Source: Phallusia mammillata (Eukaryota > Chordata > Ascidiacea > Phlebobranchia > Ascidiidae). Taken from it: a DNA stretch of 64,000 nucleotides. The stretch lies in the NCBI GenBank assembly GCA_003260075.1, contig QLIY01000117.1:105448-169447 (forward strand), given 5' to 3'. Below the pieces are notes generated by a model. That model was not told where the DNA came from and made no database searches. It saw only the letters and a list, made by a program, of their open reading frames with translations. Both the position numbers and the translations under genes were made by a program. Each line of letters opens with the position of its first letter. Positions within the stretch are counted from its first letter, which is position 1. This document shows, piece by piece, positions 35,001 through 46,243 of this stretch.

Positions 35001-37148
35001 TGTAGTGACAATAGTGATGAAATCAAGTCAGGATTTGGATTTAAATGCTCTGGATCATCAAGACAAGGTGTTTGTGTTTTGCCCCAAGCCAATGTTTATG
35101 ATTCAGTGGCTCAATGTTCTGACAAATCTGATCTTTGTTTTGTCAACGGACAGTTCAAATGTTTTCAGTGTTTAGATAAAAAGTTAATCATATCACCAAA
35201 GCAAGTTTGTGATGGTACAGTGGATTGCTTTGATATGTCAGATGAGTGTTTGTGCTTGAATCAAAGTTTGTGTAATGATATAAGGGGTGATTGTCCATCA
35301 AATCAGATGCATTGCCAAAATAGATCTGTATGTTCCATTGCAGGTGGAGTGTTGTGCAATTCAAGCATACAGTGTGTTGATCAAGTAAACATGAAATACT
35401 GTTCTTCTGAAAATATCTTGGAAGAAACTCAGTGTTGTCTAGAAAACGTTAAAAGATTTGATGAAATATTTAGGTGTGCAAAAACAGACAACAAAGCGCT
35501 GAGGAGTGAGTTTCAATATCAGCTTTTACTGTGGAAAAATGGCAAAGTTCTGATGAACTCAATATGTGACGGAATTATTAGGGATGACCTAAAACTAATT
35601 GGTGAAGTTAACTGTCCAAATATGTTTTATTGTTTCTCAAATGGAGAGATCAACATAAAAAGCACTCAGGTATGCGATGGAAAAGTAGATTGTGATGACG
35701 GCTCAGATGAATTTCAAGAACTTTGTCACAAAACACGGTTTTATTGTAAAAGCAACAGAAAATTGTCAATTGACAGAAAAACTGTTTGTGATGGAATTAT
35801 CGATTGTGACAATCAATCTGATGAAAGTAAATGTCAATGCGAAAAAAAAAGATTTTATTGCACCAATGAACAACCTTTGTCGATTGAATGGAAACTGGTG
35901 CAGAATGGAATTCAAGATTGTTTAGATGGAAGTGATGAATGTGTGAACTTGGCTGAGGATGCGTTTGCAGACCTCAATGAAATGATTGCCAATCCAATTT
36001 ACCGAACGATTTTCTGGATAACCGCTGTATTAGCTTTGGGTGGAAATTTGTTTGTGTTAATTGCAACTGCCCACAACCTATGGAGTGTAGACAGAAACAA
36101 AAACGTTTTTATTATTACCAGTATTTTCATACTCAACCTCTGTTGCTCAGATTTCCTTATGGGAATTTATCTGCTTGCAGTTATAGTGCAAGGAACCCTA
36201 TTTTCTGGCTCATATTGTTTGTTTGATAAGGAATGGAGATCAAGTAGTTTGTGTTCTGGGCTTGGAGCACTTGCAATTCTATCATCAGAAGGATCAGCCT
36301 TGACAATGACAGCCATGACCACTTTTCGCCTTGTATCAGCCTTCAAACCATTTACAATTCGAAGTGTAGGAGTCTCTAAAATTATATTTACTGAAATATG
36401 TTGCTGGATTTTAGCTGTAGTTTTGGCAACCGTTCCTTTACTCAAAGTCAGTTCGGAATATTTTACAACTGATGTTTGGTTTCCAAACAACTTTTTTGGA
36501 AATGATTTTGTTTCCTGGGAAAACATGTCACTTCTTGCAGAAAGAATTACCGATATAGAACCCAAAAATTGGAATGATGTGAAACAAACTATCAAGGAAA
36601 CTTTTCCTCGCGACCCAATCAAAGGGGAGTTTGGATATTATGGAGAAACAAGTGTCTGTTTGCCACGTTTGTTTGCCACAACCAGTGAATTTGCTTGGGA
36701 ATATTCAACTTCCCTTATCACAATCAACTTCCTCATGTTCATCTACATGGTGGTTGCATACATTCTCATTTACAAACAAAGTAATCGCATGAAAGAGTCC
36801 AGAAGCAATGATGTCAGCTCCAAGATGCAGAAGAGAATCTCAAGATTGATATTAACAGATTTCTGTTGCTGGATTCCAATTTGTGTCATGGGATACTTAA
36901 GTATTGGAGGAATCAAAATGCCACCGGATGCTTATGTATTAAGTGCTTGTCTGTTGCTGCCAATCAACAGCGCTCTTAATCCTTTGCTTTACTCAAAAGC
37001 ATTAGAAGATCAACTTGTCAGGGCAAAGAAATGGCTAATGGAGAAATTATCTCTACGGGCATCTACAAATCGTTCATCTGATTTAGCTATGAGATACAAC
37101 GCTGATGCAGAGGAAGAGGGCGACAGAGTGATTGAAATAGTTGGGTGA
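29060..37148 (+). CDS. LDLa-repeat GPCR, receptor copy 2 (two exons, intact, longest)
   Basis: Exons 29060-29153 (donor A|GTAGGT) and 33268-37148 join in phase for 1324 residues. Signal peptide MLWLLFPLLVVGCAEG. Order as in copy 1, but the first LDLa block has six 45-46-residue units plus a hybrid, against two in copy 1, which accounts for most of the added length. The fifth unit reads GGYINKNW where others have GCINKDW, so a conserved Cys is lost. The 7TM domain starts near residue 945 and keeps LGGN, LCCSD, TTFRLV, TDFCCWIP and NPLLY. The tail ends RVIEIVG as in the other copies. No frameshift or N lies inside the exons. AATAAA lies 60 nt after the stop. Closest known families: RXFP/LGR type C and GRL101-like; no leucine-rich repeats seen. 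Ligand unknown. Confidence 0.93.
29272..30240. repeat. Dispersed repeat, first copy in intron of copy 2
   Basis: Begins aaactagaagggtggct and ends aaggggacccataac. Internal phrases shared with 30631-31456: cctatgcttattttgtattg, aaactcatgggtccccacac and aaacgagtcggac. The last phrase occurs twice in this copy (near 29980 and 30140), so it has an inner duplication. No ORF; class unknown. Confidence 0.7.
30631..31456. repeat. Dispersed repeat, second copy in intron of copy 2
   Basis: Same start (aactagaagggcggct) and end (aaggggacccataa) as the copy at 29272, in direct orientation, shorter because it lacks one inner duplication. A related end (aaaaggacccatgat) is seen near 16353. Confidence 0.7.
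31537..31608. repeat. Small palindromic element
   Basis: aatccggttaatcgcat at the left, and atgcgattaacgggatt plus gcgataatccgg at the right, inverted. About 72 bp. Confidence 0.5.
33044..33142. repeat. Small palindromic element, second copy
   Basis: aatccggttaatcgcat at the left; tatgcgattaaccgg twice at the right, ending ccggatt. About 99 bp, 125 bp before the acceptor of the long exon of copy 2. Confidence 0.55.
33627..34442 (+). repeat. Six 135/138-bp LDLa coding units in copy 2
   Basis: Units start at 33627, 33765, 33900, 34035, 34170 and 34308; a hybrid unit starts at 34443. Each encodes one LDLa module beginning CTCP and ending DWSDEVN or a close variant. The high nucleotide similarity and length (all multiples of three) point to expansion by unequal crossing-over within the exon. 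Confidence 0.92.
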
Positions 37149-39833
37149 AAAAAATGAAAACAAACTCAACCAAATGATAACTCAAACTTTTTGCTGCAGT
37201 TACGAAGTAATAAACCAGAGGTCGGCAACCCCTGGCATGCGAGGTGGTTTTTGATGGCATGCCAACCGATTTGCGTGTTTATATTGAAGTAACAATTTAA
37301 CCTGTTACACTGCTTGTTTTCAGTTTTTAGCATGCCATTGTCTTAAAATTCAGCCTTATATGCAAAAAAACACTCTGCTTTCTCTTTATTATTGATATCT
37401 GCTGACACGAACCAATATTATTTAGAAAAACCTTGACATGCGAGGACATTAACACAAGAAAATAACAAGTAAATTGGCACATGTCGTCTAAAAGGTTGAC
37501 AACCCTTGTAGTAAACCATGTTATTGTTAGTCTGTTTTTATTATGAAAAAATGCTTTTGTAAATAATTTTTCCTAGGTGTGGTGTCATTTGTGAAATATT
37601 TGTGTGCATGTAATAACAAGTTGTACAGAAGTGTTATTTATTCATTTGACGACAATATTTAATCAGAGCAAGTTGTAAAGATTGTTATTTACAAAAGAAC
37701 AACAGCATTTCAGGCATGAAGCAAGGTTATAAAAATGAAAAGTTAAAAAGTTCCTCAAGATGTGTATCTCTACATCACAATAGTCTGTAAAACTTATTAA
37801 TTTGATTGTTACCACATCAAAAAGAGCCAAACAAAAGAGAAGTCACACTTAGGTATATTTTGATACCTTTAATTCTTTATTTAGCAGCACTAAAACAATT
37901 TATTTTATAAACACTGACCTGATTCAAGCCCTTATTGCAAAACCAGATTTGGTAAACAAAACACTTGTGGATTTAGATTTACTTTGGAAACAGATTNGTG
38001 TATCTCTACATCACAATAGTCTGTAAAACTTATTAATTTGATTGTTACCACATCAAAAAGAGCCAAACAAAAGAGAAGTCACACTTAGGTATATTTTGAT
38101 ACCTTTAATTCTTTATTTAGCAGCACCAAAACAATTTCTTTTATAAACACTGACCTGATTCAAGCCCTTATTGTAAAACCAGATTTGGTAAACAAAACAC
38201 TTGTGGATTTAGATTTACTTTGGAAACAGATTGCAGAACTTTAGCTGAACTACAAAAGAAACATATTGCTAAAAAAAATTTCCATTTAGTAGGGGGCGTT
38301 GTCACTAAGGAACAAACTACTTAAAACTATTGTTTGCACTGGAATAGTCACAACATTTAAAAGCTCTTGCTTGTCTAAAATTTTAGACTACCATCCAAAT
38401 ACAAGTCACTTACATGTATCAACCACCATAAAAACAAAACAGAAGGTAGTTACTCAGTTATCTAGCCAAAAAAAGATGAAAAAGTACTACANAAGGTAGT
38501 TACTCAGTTATCTAGCCAAAAAAAGATGAAAAAGTACTACAGTGGTACCATGTTATTGGTTTGCTAAGAACAGTAGGCTTTGTTACTTCAACAAATAAAG
38601 GGGAAAAAATATTTTGTTTATTTACTGTTAAAAGATAGACCACCATGCTGATTTAATACACTACTCCAATTTTGTAAAATATTAGGTAACCCAGCGTTAG
38701 GAACAAAAAAAATAGATAACATAAGTGCAAAGAGCAACACTAATGGAGAAATTATTATAAATTAACTTTTTATTCCACTTAAACTTAATTCAAATTTTTA
38801 TATCCTATGTGAAATAAAAAAGTTTAACTATTACAATTTCCAGAAGAGCTCTATAAACTTGAAGAAGTTTAATTATTACTTAAATAAAACTTTAAACTTT
38901 GGGTAAAAAAAGGATCTAAGCTTGCTGGTCGTTTGGTTTTTATAAACAAAGTACTCTGTTACAACACACAGTCAGTGACAGGTTTAGGCCTACTGACCCT
39001 TAGGGTAGACAATTCTAAACACTTCGTATATCTAAGTCTTTGAATAAACAAACTAGTTGCTGAACATATTAAACCTATATGACACCAAATACTAGAGTTA
39101 AGTTCCCAAGTCCATATTTTGACAGAACATGTCGCACAGCTCGACGCGCGCTCCTTGAAATTTAAGAACACAACACAAATACTGTAATGTGACATTCTAT
39201 GTATATGTCTAGTGTACTTTGCTATGCGTTGATTTTAAGTTTAAAAAATACTTGACTCGTAGTTGTAGATACTTATACACGACAAGGTTAACGATGCTCT
39301 AAAATCTAAACCGTAATTATCTTCTTGTTGATTTTAGAAACGTCAAATGCAACCTGTGTTTTCAGTTGATGAAACAGACGAGAAATTATCAGTACAGTTG
39401 ACTCTTACCGAACTATTACGTGACTAGAGTCACGACTCACAGTAACATTCAAAGCGATCAGAAGATTTTAAGTTCTGCAAATACAGCATCAAATTCAATA
39501 AACATTAACAAACCACGTTAGTAACGAACTGCAAGACTTTAAGCAACAAAGCTTACCGGAATAATACAGTTATTTACAGCAACAACACGTTGGCTGACGA
39601 CGGTGTGGTATCCGTGGTCCAGAAATGCACAAATTACACATTGGGCGACCGGCAACAGTTATTCGTTACCGAAAAAACAAAACAACCGGTCAATTAAATA
39701 AAGCATGCTGCCTCTATCACATCCAGTCGCTAACAAACACGAAGCAGCCACTCTTACAAGTCGTGACTTCAGTAAAACAATGCCAAGATTGTGACATCAT
39801 AAGTACCAAATGTGTGATAGATAATGTCACCAG
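37149..39833. other. 3' flank of copy 2, duplicated; contains two assembly joins
   Basis: Aligns with 19834-22400. A MITE lies at 37216-37508. Single Ns at 37997 and 38492 are flanked by direct repeats of about 235 bp (37762-37996 and 37998-38232) and about 48 bp; the parallel stretch near 55130-55600 has these only once. No gene seen. Confidence 0.65.
37216..37508. mobile_element. hAT-like MITE after copy 2
   Basis: 293 bp, starts cagaggtcggcaacc and ends ggttgacaacccttg, flanked by taataaac (37208-37215) and tagtaaac (37509-37516). The best-preserved copy of this family in the array. Confidence 0.8.
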
Positions 39834-39841
39834 GTTGCAAA

Positions 39842-41800
39842 CACTGATCTCTATAAACCCTGGATTGCGCTACTGGCCGTCACGGTTGAAGCAAATTGAA
39901 GCGTAATGGCGGCTGAAAAGGAAGCCCCAAAAATGCATTGCGGGCAATGGGGAGAGAGTGGAAAAATGACGATAATTTTTGTTTTAGGCATTTGTATAGC
40001 GATTTTTGCAGATATGATTTGTAGATTAATAGGACGCATGTATTCCAGTGTGTAATAACCTATAAATATGCGTGGATTGACTGTGATGTGTATTAGTGTA
40101 GGTGTACTGGATATACGTTATTAAGTTAGTGTTGAAATAAATCATTACTAAGTGGAAATAAATGTTTTATTATGCAATATAAGTGGTTTGCGTGCTTTTT
40201 TAAGTATTTTAGACATGAATCCAACAAGATGGCTACTTCCTTCACACAAGATGATGTAATTCTTTGTGTGACATTACCTTGTGCTAATCCAAACTGCTGT
40301 TTTTGACTGTTATCAAACTTCAGGAAATTCTGACCAACATGTGGAATAACATTTTAATTAAAATCACAAAAACTAAAATAATATTTCAACTATTTGACTT
40401 TTTTTTCTCGATTGAGTGCATTTGGTTTGGGTCTTTATTATCTTGCCATGGTGATATTATGAAATTTTGCAATTCCATTTTACATTTATGATAAATTTGT
40501 TTCCAAACATTTCAGACATAATAGGGTTTATATTTCTCCAATAAGCAACCTTTATTGTCTCTGGTAAAATTCCACTGGAATGTTTCAGTCTCCTCCCAAA
40601 CCCTCAAGCTTTATGACACTGCAAGATTACAATCCAGCCTTTTTCGACAACAAATACACTACAGAGGGATTGGAATCAGATTAAATATTTGTTGTGTGTA
40701 TACTGTTCTACTTCCACTGTGTATGTTTTGTAATCATTTCTGACACTGCCTGTAACATGATATGCTGCACATTTTAAACTTAAACATCTTTGAGGTTGTT
40801 GTTTTTTTTTTTTGTGAATGCACCATCTGTTATAATGGTGATCATCTGACAAAAAAAACAGGATATCTGTATGAACTTGGCTGGTGTATTTGTTGCCTTC
40901 AGTCCTGTTTAGCAAGAATTTAAGTGATAACTGGTGTACAGGTGTGTTTTTGCAGAAAATTGCTTATTAAGTAGAATAAAAACAATATTTCATGATTCTG
41001 ACTGAAATAGTACATAAATAGGCAACTCATTTGGGTAGTTAAACTTGTCCACCCTAACTGCTATGATGTCTTAAATGCATTTATATGCACATGTATCCCT
41101 TTGAGATATTAGAATTTTGTTAAGAGTTTGTAGTTTGAGAATTCACAACATTAGAAAAAATTTATTCAACACATGTTGGTTGCAAACAGAAAAAGGGTAG
41201 ATTAAATGAGCTAATTGTGAGCTTACTAGATTTATGGTTTGTAACATAGAAGGAAAATAATGTTGAACCTACTACAAAAAACTTTTAAACAGCCATATTT
41301 TAGCTCCAAGACTTTGCTGACAATCAAAAACAGCAGTTTGGATCAGCACAAGGTGATGCTAAATAAAGTATCACATCGTCTTGTGTGAAGAAAATAGCCA
41401 TCCTTGTTGGATTTGTGTCTTAAATATTAATAAATGCATGTAAACTACTTATATTGCACAATAAAACATTTATTACCACTTAATAATGATTTATTTCAAC
41501 ATTAACTGAATAATGTATTCCCAGTACACATACACTAATACACATCACAGTCAATCTACGCATATTTATTGGTTATTACACACTGGAATACATGCGTCCT
41601 ATTAATCTACAAATCATATCTGCAAAAATCGCTACACAAATGCCTAAAATAAAAATTATCGTCATTTTTCCACTCTCTCCCCATTGCCCGCAATGCATTT
41701 TTGGGGCTTCCTTTTCAGCCGCCATTACGCTTCAATTTGCTTCAAAAATCACCCAACCGTTCAACGGAGTAGCGCAATCAAGTGTTTATAGAGATCAGTG
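39842..41800. mobile_element. Long-TIR DNA transposon (MULE-like), non-autonomous, only in unit 2
   Basis: 1959 bp, begins cactgatctctataaac and ends gtttatagagatcagtg. The terminal inverted repeats run about 470 bp (39842 to about 40315, and about 41328 to 41800) and are clearly similar throughout. The flanks are a perfect 8-bp duplication, gttgcaaa (39834-39841 and 41801-41808). Unit 1 has the empty site at about 22403 (accaggttgcaaaacattgc). Long inverted repeats with 8-9-bp duplications are typical of Mutator-like elements; P-type elements also make 8-bp duplications. No transposase ORF, the longest being 100 codons. Confidence 0.85.
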
Positions 41801-41808
41801 GTTGCAAA

Positions 41809-43960
41809 ACATTGCGCCATACATTCATACAAGTGAGTTTGGGCTACTGGCGGGAAACATAGAAAACATAATAATATGCACGGTGACAATGTAACAACCT
41901 GACTGGAAGCTGTTTAAGACGTTGCTTTTCGGTAACACGTAAAGGGACGATATAATAATGGCTTTAAGACAGTTTATGACCGGTGCATGCGTTGATTAGT
42001 AAAACTGCTTTTGTTCGATTAGTAACCGGTCAAGCTTTTGTACAGAAAAACGGCAAGGTATAAAAATTGGTTCTTATTATTGCATGCGAATAAAATGTTC
42101 AAATTTAAAGTCTAAAGTCTGATACAAACGCTTCACCTACTACAAGCGTTTTGACGTTTTGGTGTTGTAAAAATCTTAAGAAACACATAATAAGTTGAAA
42201 GCAACTGTTTTACTGCTTTCAGACGTTTTCAGTTTGTAATTGCTGACAAACATTAGTATTTTTCAAATAATTATCAAAAGCCCATGTTACCTCCAGGAAG
42301 ATGACAAACAACCCCTCAGTGGCCTCTACCCACGGGTTAAATACCATTGGTTAAATACAGAGTTGTAAGCGGGTCCGAAATTTGAACCGAAACCCCAATC
42401 GTAGAAGCTTGTTTAGGCCCGAAAGTTTGATTGACAGGCCAACAATAATATTGAAGACATGGACAATAAAGAATAATGGCTTAAACAAGGTATTTTAGGG
42501 CTGTCATCATAAGAGGTAGGCGAGAAGAAAAGAAATATGAGGTTTTGCTGACAAGTTTTAAGCCCCAAATCAAAAGAGATCCTAAAACACAACATAAAAA
42601 TTGTTCTCATATAGTTTAGTCCAGTGGTCGGCAACCGCCGGTCTGCGGCCCGGTGTTGATATGCGAGGAGTTCGTTACCGGGTCGTATTTAATGCTTAAA
42701 AATATTTTGCTCATGTGTCCCGGGGATGATAAACTTATTTATGCATTCTCACTGATAAATATTTGTTTTTTAATCGTCGGTCTGCGGTAACATTTTAGTT
42801 TCAAAAACGGTCCGCAAAAAAGGTTGCCGACCCCTGGTTTAGCCCATGTTATCTTGCAATCATGATGGACCTTCTCAACAAATACTCTACAGACATTTTT
42901 TATCTGGCTATGCCACCGCGTCATCAAATACACAAGTCGGAATTACTTTCACAGCGTAAGATCGACAATGAAAACCTCAATCCTTTACAGGACTGGGATT
43001 TCAGGAACGGGATTTTCACTTCCTAATCCCAGGGTTTTTTTCGGGATTAAAATACTGGACTAAAACGTACATTTAAAGCTGTTTTAACTAATTGACACGG
43101 TATTTTTTAAGTTGTTCTTCCCAAACTGAAACGAGCATTTGGTGTGGTTGCGCGAAAGTTGTTCTTCCCAAACGATTTAGTGCAATGTTATAGTTAGACA
43201 CCAAGCCAACTAGCGTCGTATCTTATTATCTTTTCATTTTACCGCGCTACTTAATGTTGAGTTGTCACCATTGATGATGTGGTTCCCAACCTTTTTTGTC
43301 CTGTGCACCCTTTTTGTCAATATTCAAATATAATCCCATCCTGCAAAATCTTTTTCTCAGCTCATATATGTCAAATACCGCAATAACACGTAGCACAGAC
43401 AACCAGTGAGAGATTAATATTGTTACACAAATTCCCCCCTACAAATTGCAAAATTCCCCCCTGGTTGGGAACAACTGGATGGCAACGCGAAACATTTAGG
43501 CTATGTGCTTGCAATGCTAACAATTTTTCAAGCCTCGGTTTGGCCTAATACATGTGGGCAGCACGCAATAATATGAACATGGTGTGTTATTTAAATCAAT
43601 AATACTATGTCTGTGAATGCTGTTTCATTCAGCGATTTTTTTACCAATTTAGCAAACATGCACCCCGATCTAGTGATATAATTTTATGATAACCACTTAA
43701 CGCAAGTCCAGTGATTTTACTAAAATAAACCCCAGACAGAGATTCAAAAAAAAATTTCGGGATTTACCGGGATACTAACACTTCTATTTTCATATGGTTA
43801 GTATCTGAGAGGTTAAGTGTCTGATTTTTAGAATTAGCACACCACTGGATATGTAGCGCAGTGACAATACGTTGGAACGTTTGTAGGTTCGCACCATTGC
43901 CATTTTGGACCCACTAAAACAAAATCTTAGCAGAACTACTCAAGACGATTTTTGATTTTT
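41809..43960. other. Flank of unit 2 with shared MITEs, no gene seen
   Basis: Same order as 24627-27780 in unit 1: MITE at 42622-42836 (flanks gtttagtc and gtttagcc), then the GGGATTTC element about 42990-43786. An extra element end pair (gtggttcccaaccttttt, about 43278, and ggttgggaacaac, about 43452) is shared with unit 3 (59630) but not unit 1. The segment matching 26150-26990 is missing. Confidence 0.6.
42622..42836. mobile_element. hAT-like MITE, unit 2 copy
   Basis: Ends cagtggtcggcaacc and ggttgccgacccctg, flanks gtttagtc and gtttagcc. Same insertion as 25762-25982. Confidence 0.85.
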
Positions 43961-45170
43961 GAAAACTCTTACTCATGAAGATTTTTTTGCTGTAGGGTTA
44001 AACTTTTAAATACCAAACAAAATATGTTTTTTTACAGATAAATTTTGTTTTCCCAAACTTTTGGTTTGCGGCGCCCAAAACGGGACAAAAAATTACATAG
44101 CACGCCGGTGGCTTGTTCACAAGCGTTCCAGGACTGAACTTAAACTTGGACAAAATTTTTAATATTAGTTCTATAAATTGAGAAATTAGATACAAATGTC
44201 GGTAATCGAGAAACACTCATTGTGCCACAAATCCGGCATGGAAACCATCGTTGACGTCTTCAATTTTTGTGGTTATTGCGATGTCATTGTATTTTATCGA
44301 TCGGCCCATTACAATTAATCAAGCTATCGATTTTCGTTACGCACAATGACTTTGATTCCTCAACCACAAATCCTATTCACTGATGTCTCTTCCCGTGCGT
44401 TTCATTATCTGTTGTTCAATTAAAAACCGCATCGATTGTAATCTTGCTTTGGGACATTTCTAATTTAAAACGTGCTGTACAAATATCGCACCTTCAACGT
44501 TAAATTCATTTCAATTCCAGTTCCAAATTCTAGTCTCCACCTGTTAAAATACTGGTCAAAGTGCGGTTAATATTCTGTCAAAATCCACCGTGTCGTTTGT
44601 TTGATCGATGTAGAAAGGGGAGTCCGAGAAGGGGATATCTCTGCATCGACCACATGTTCAATTTCTCGAGATTCATTGGTTTTAATCCCGTGTGTTTTAT
44701 TATCCGTTCTCCAATCTAAAGCCACATCGATTGTAATCTTGCTTTAGTACATTTCCGTTTTTTAAACAAGAATTGCCTATGTATAAATACCGCGCTCACA
44801 AACGCAAAGATCATTCTACATTCGCTGTAAAAAGTGCGGATAAAAACTGACCTAAAATCTGTTTCGCCAATTTATGTATCGTTGAAGTCGTAAAAGTAAG
44901 TTATTTGTGTTCGTTTGTTTGAGTGTTACTGTTAATGCAACTCGTGAAACAGTTACTTAAATCTGGGCTATATTTAGTTATAATCGGAGCCAGAATGGCA
45001 TTCGCTGCACTGTGTTTTTTCCAACGCCTGCAACAGTTGTTGGCATGCCAGCGAAAAAACGTCCTACAGATGGTAACATTTGAAGGCGAAGTGAAAACCC
45101 TCAATCGCAAGAGAATTAGTGCTCCCAATCGGTCCCTCGAAGCATAAGGCATTTTTAAAGCGTAATTTGT
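43960..45170. repeat. Repeat block upstream of copy 3, with a tandem pair at about 44390-44830
   Basis: 43980-44220 matches the dispersed repeat at 8640-8880. 44340-44560 and 44640-44850 are diverged direct copies sharing catcgattgtaatcttgctt (44431 and 44727). The second contains TATAAATA near 44781 and is followed by a possible splice donor at 44895 (gtaaaa|gtaagt). 45010-45170 is one unit of the 142-bp repeat plus the sequence that follows it at 11100. No ORF worth calling. Confidence 0.5.
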
Positions 45171-45295
45171 TCATCTGTCCTTAAACAACCGCAATTCAGT
45201 TCTTTTACAACTTTAGTCAATTTTTTACTTTCTGTGGAAGCATGCTGTGTACAAAACCAGTCTTAACTTAAAGCACTGGGTTTAGTTTTTTGTCA

Positions 45296-45695
45296 TAACG
45301 GTCCCTTTGCATTTTTTCAAACACTCGCGGTCCAAGCTAAATATATTCAAAAAATTTAAAATACCTCGGCAAAATAAAACTGTCCAGTTCCTAATCTAAA
45401 AGTTTTATTCCTTTCGAAAGCATTCCCACAACAACACACACGATGAATTTAGTTTAGTTTCGTAAAACTAAGATCACTTTGCGTGGCAATGTTTCAAAGG
45501 CATTTTATTACGTGTAGTGAAGAACCACTTCTTGTCATAGAAAACTCGTTTGTCTATCTAATTATTGCTTATACACTCGCAGGATCTCATATTACATAAG
45601 ATTGTAAAAATACTTTAGGTTCCTCGCGGTCCCCCTAAAATCGCGTGGCGGACCCCTAAGGGACCGCGGACCCCAGTTTGAGAACCGCTGTGTTA
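45296..45695. mobile_element. hAT-like element remnant upstream of copy 3
   Basis: The right end cccagtttgagaaccgctg and the left phrase cggtccctttgc look like degraded inverted ends. A related truncated remnant stands at the same place before copy 1 (11821-11925). No target duplication is clear. Confidence 0.45.
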
Positions 45696-45837
45696 AAGAG
45701 TTTTTTAATATGCAAAAGTTTGTTCTGTGAACAATTACAAACTTTAACCTTTTTTTACACAACTTCTTGAAATCAAAAACCAAAAATGGCGAATATTATA
45801 CGCACGACTTTGTCGGGTAAAAGCAATTTTTTTGTCG

Positions 45838-45985
45838 GAGGATTCCAGAAACACGCCGGATGACACCCGGTGTGTGAGATCGGAAGATAGAAGGCAGTGC
45901 TACGTATCACCTGTCGTTTCCGTTTTAGTGCCTATAAATTGACCGCAAAAACAGGTTTTCCTCACAGTAAAAAGTGGTACGTAGC
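45838..45985 (+). promoter_or_regulatory. Conserved TATA promoter block of receptor copy 3
   Basis: TATAAAT at 45933-45939, preceded by agatagaaggcagtgctacg and ctgtcgtttccgttttagtg. The ATG is 311 bp downstream. Confidence 0.7.
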
Positions 45986-46243
45986 ATTAAAGGGGGCTTG
46001 ATGCTAAAGAATTTTGGGAGAAATATTTCAAAAACTTGTAACGATTGGGTCAAACAAAACTGTTTCAATTCAAAATATTCTTTTGTGCACAAAAGAAGTT
46101 TTTTTTATGCCGCTTTGCTTAGGTAGCCTTGGCCGAAGATAGTCAGAATGCGTATATCAGCACTTAAATGTTTAAGTTACCCACTGGCATAAATTTACAA
46201 CAAAATTAAACTAAGCTCTTGCATTAACAGCAAAACCGTAGAC

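Noticed and set aside
36167..36622. 151-codon minus-strand ORF, also at 53534-53989
   Set aside because: Antisense shadow of the conserved 7TM exon; identical in the two places only because the exon is.
39900..40000. Coding exon suggested by 62-100 codon ORFs at 39851-40039 and 41592-41894
   Set aside because: The two are mirror copies within the inverted repeats of one transposon, so their similarity is explained without coding.
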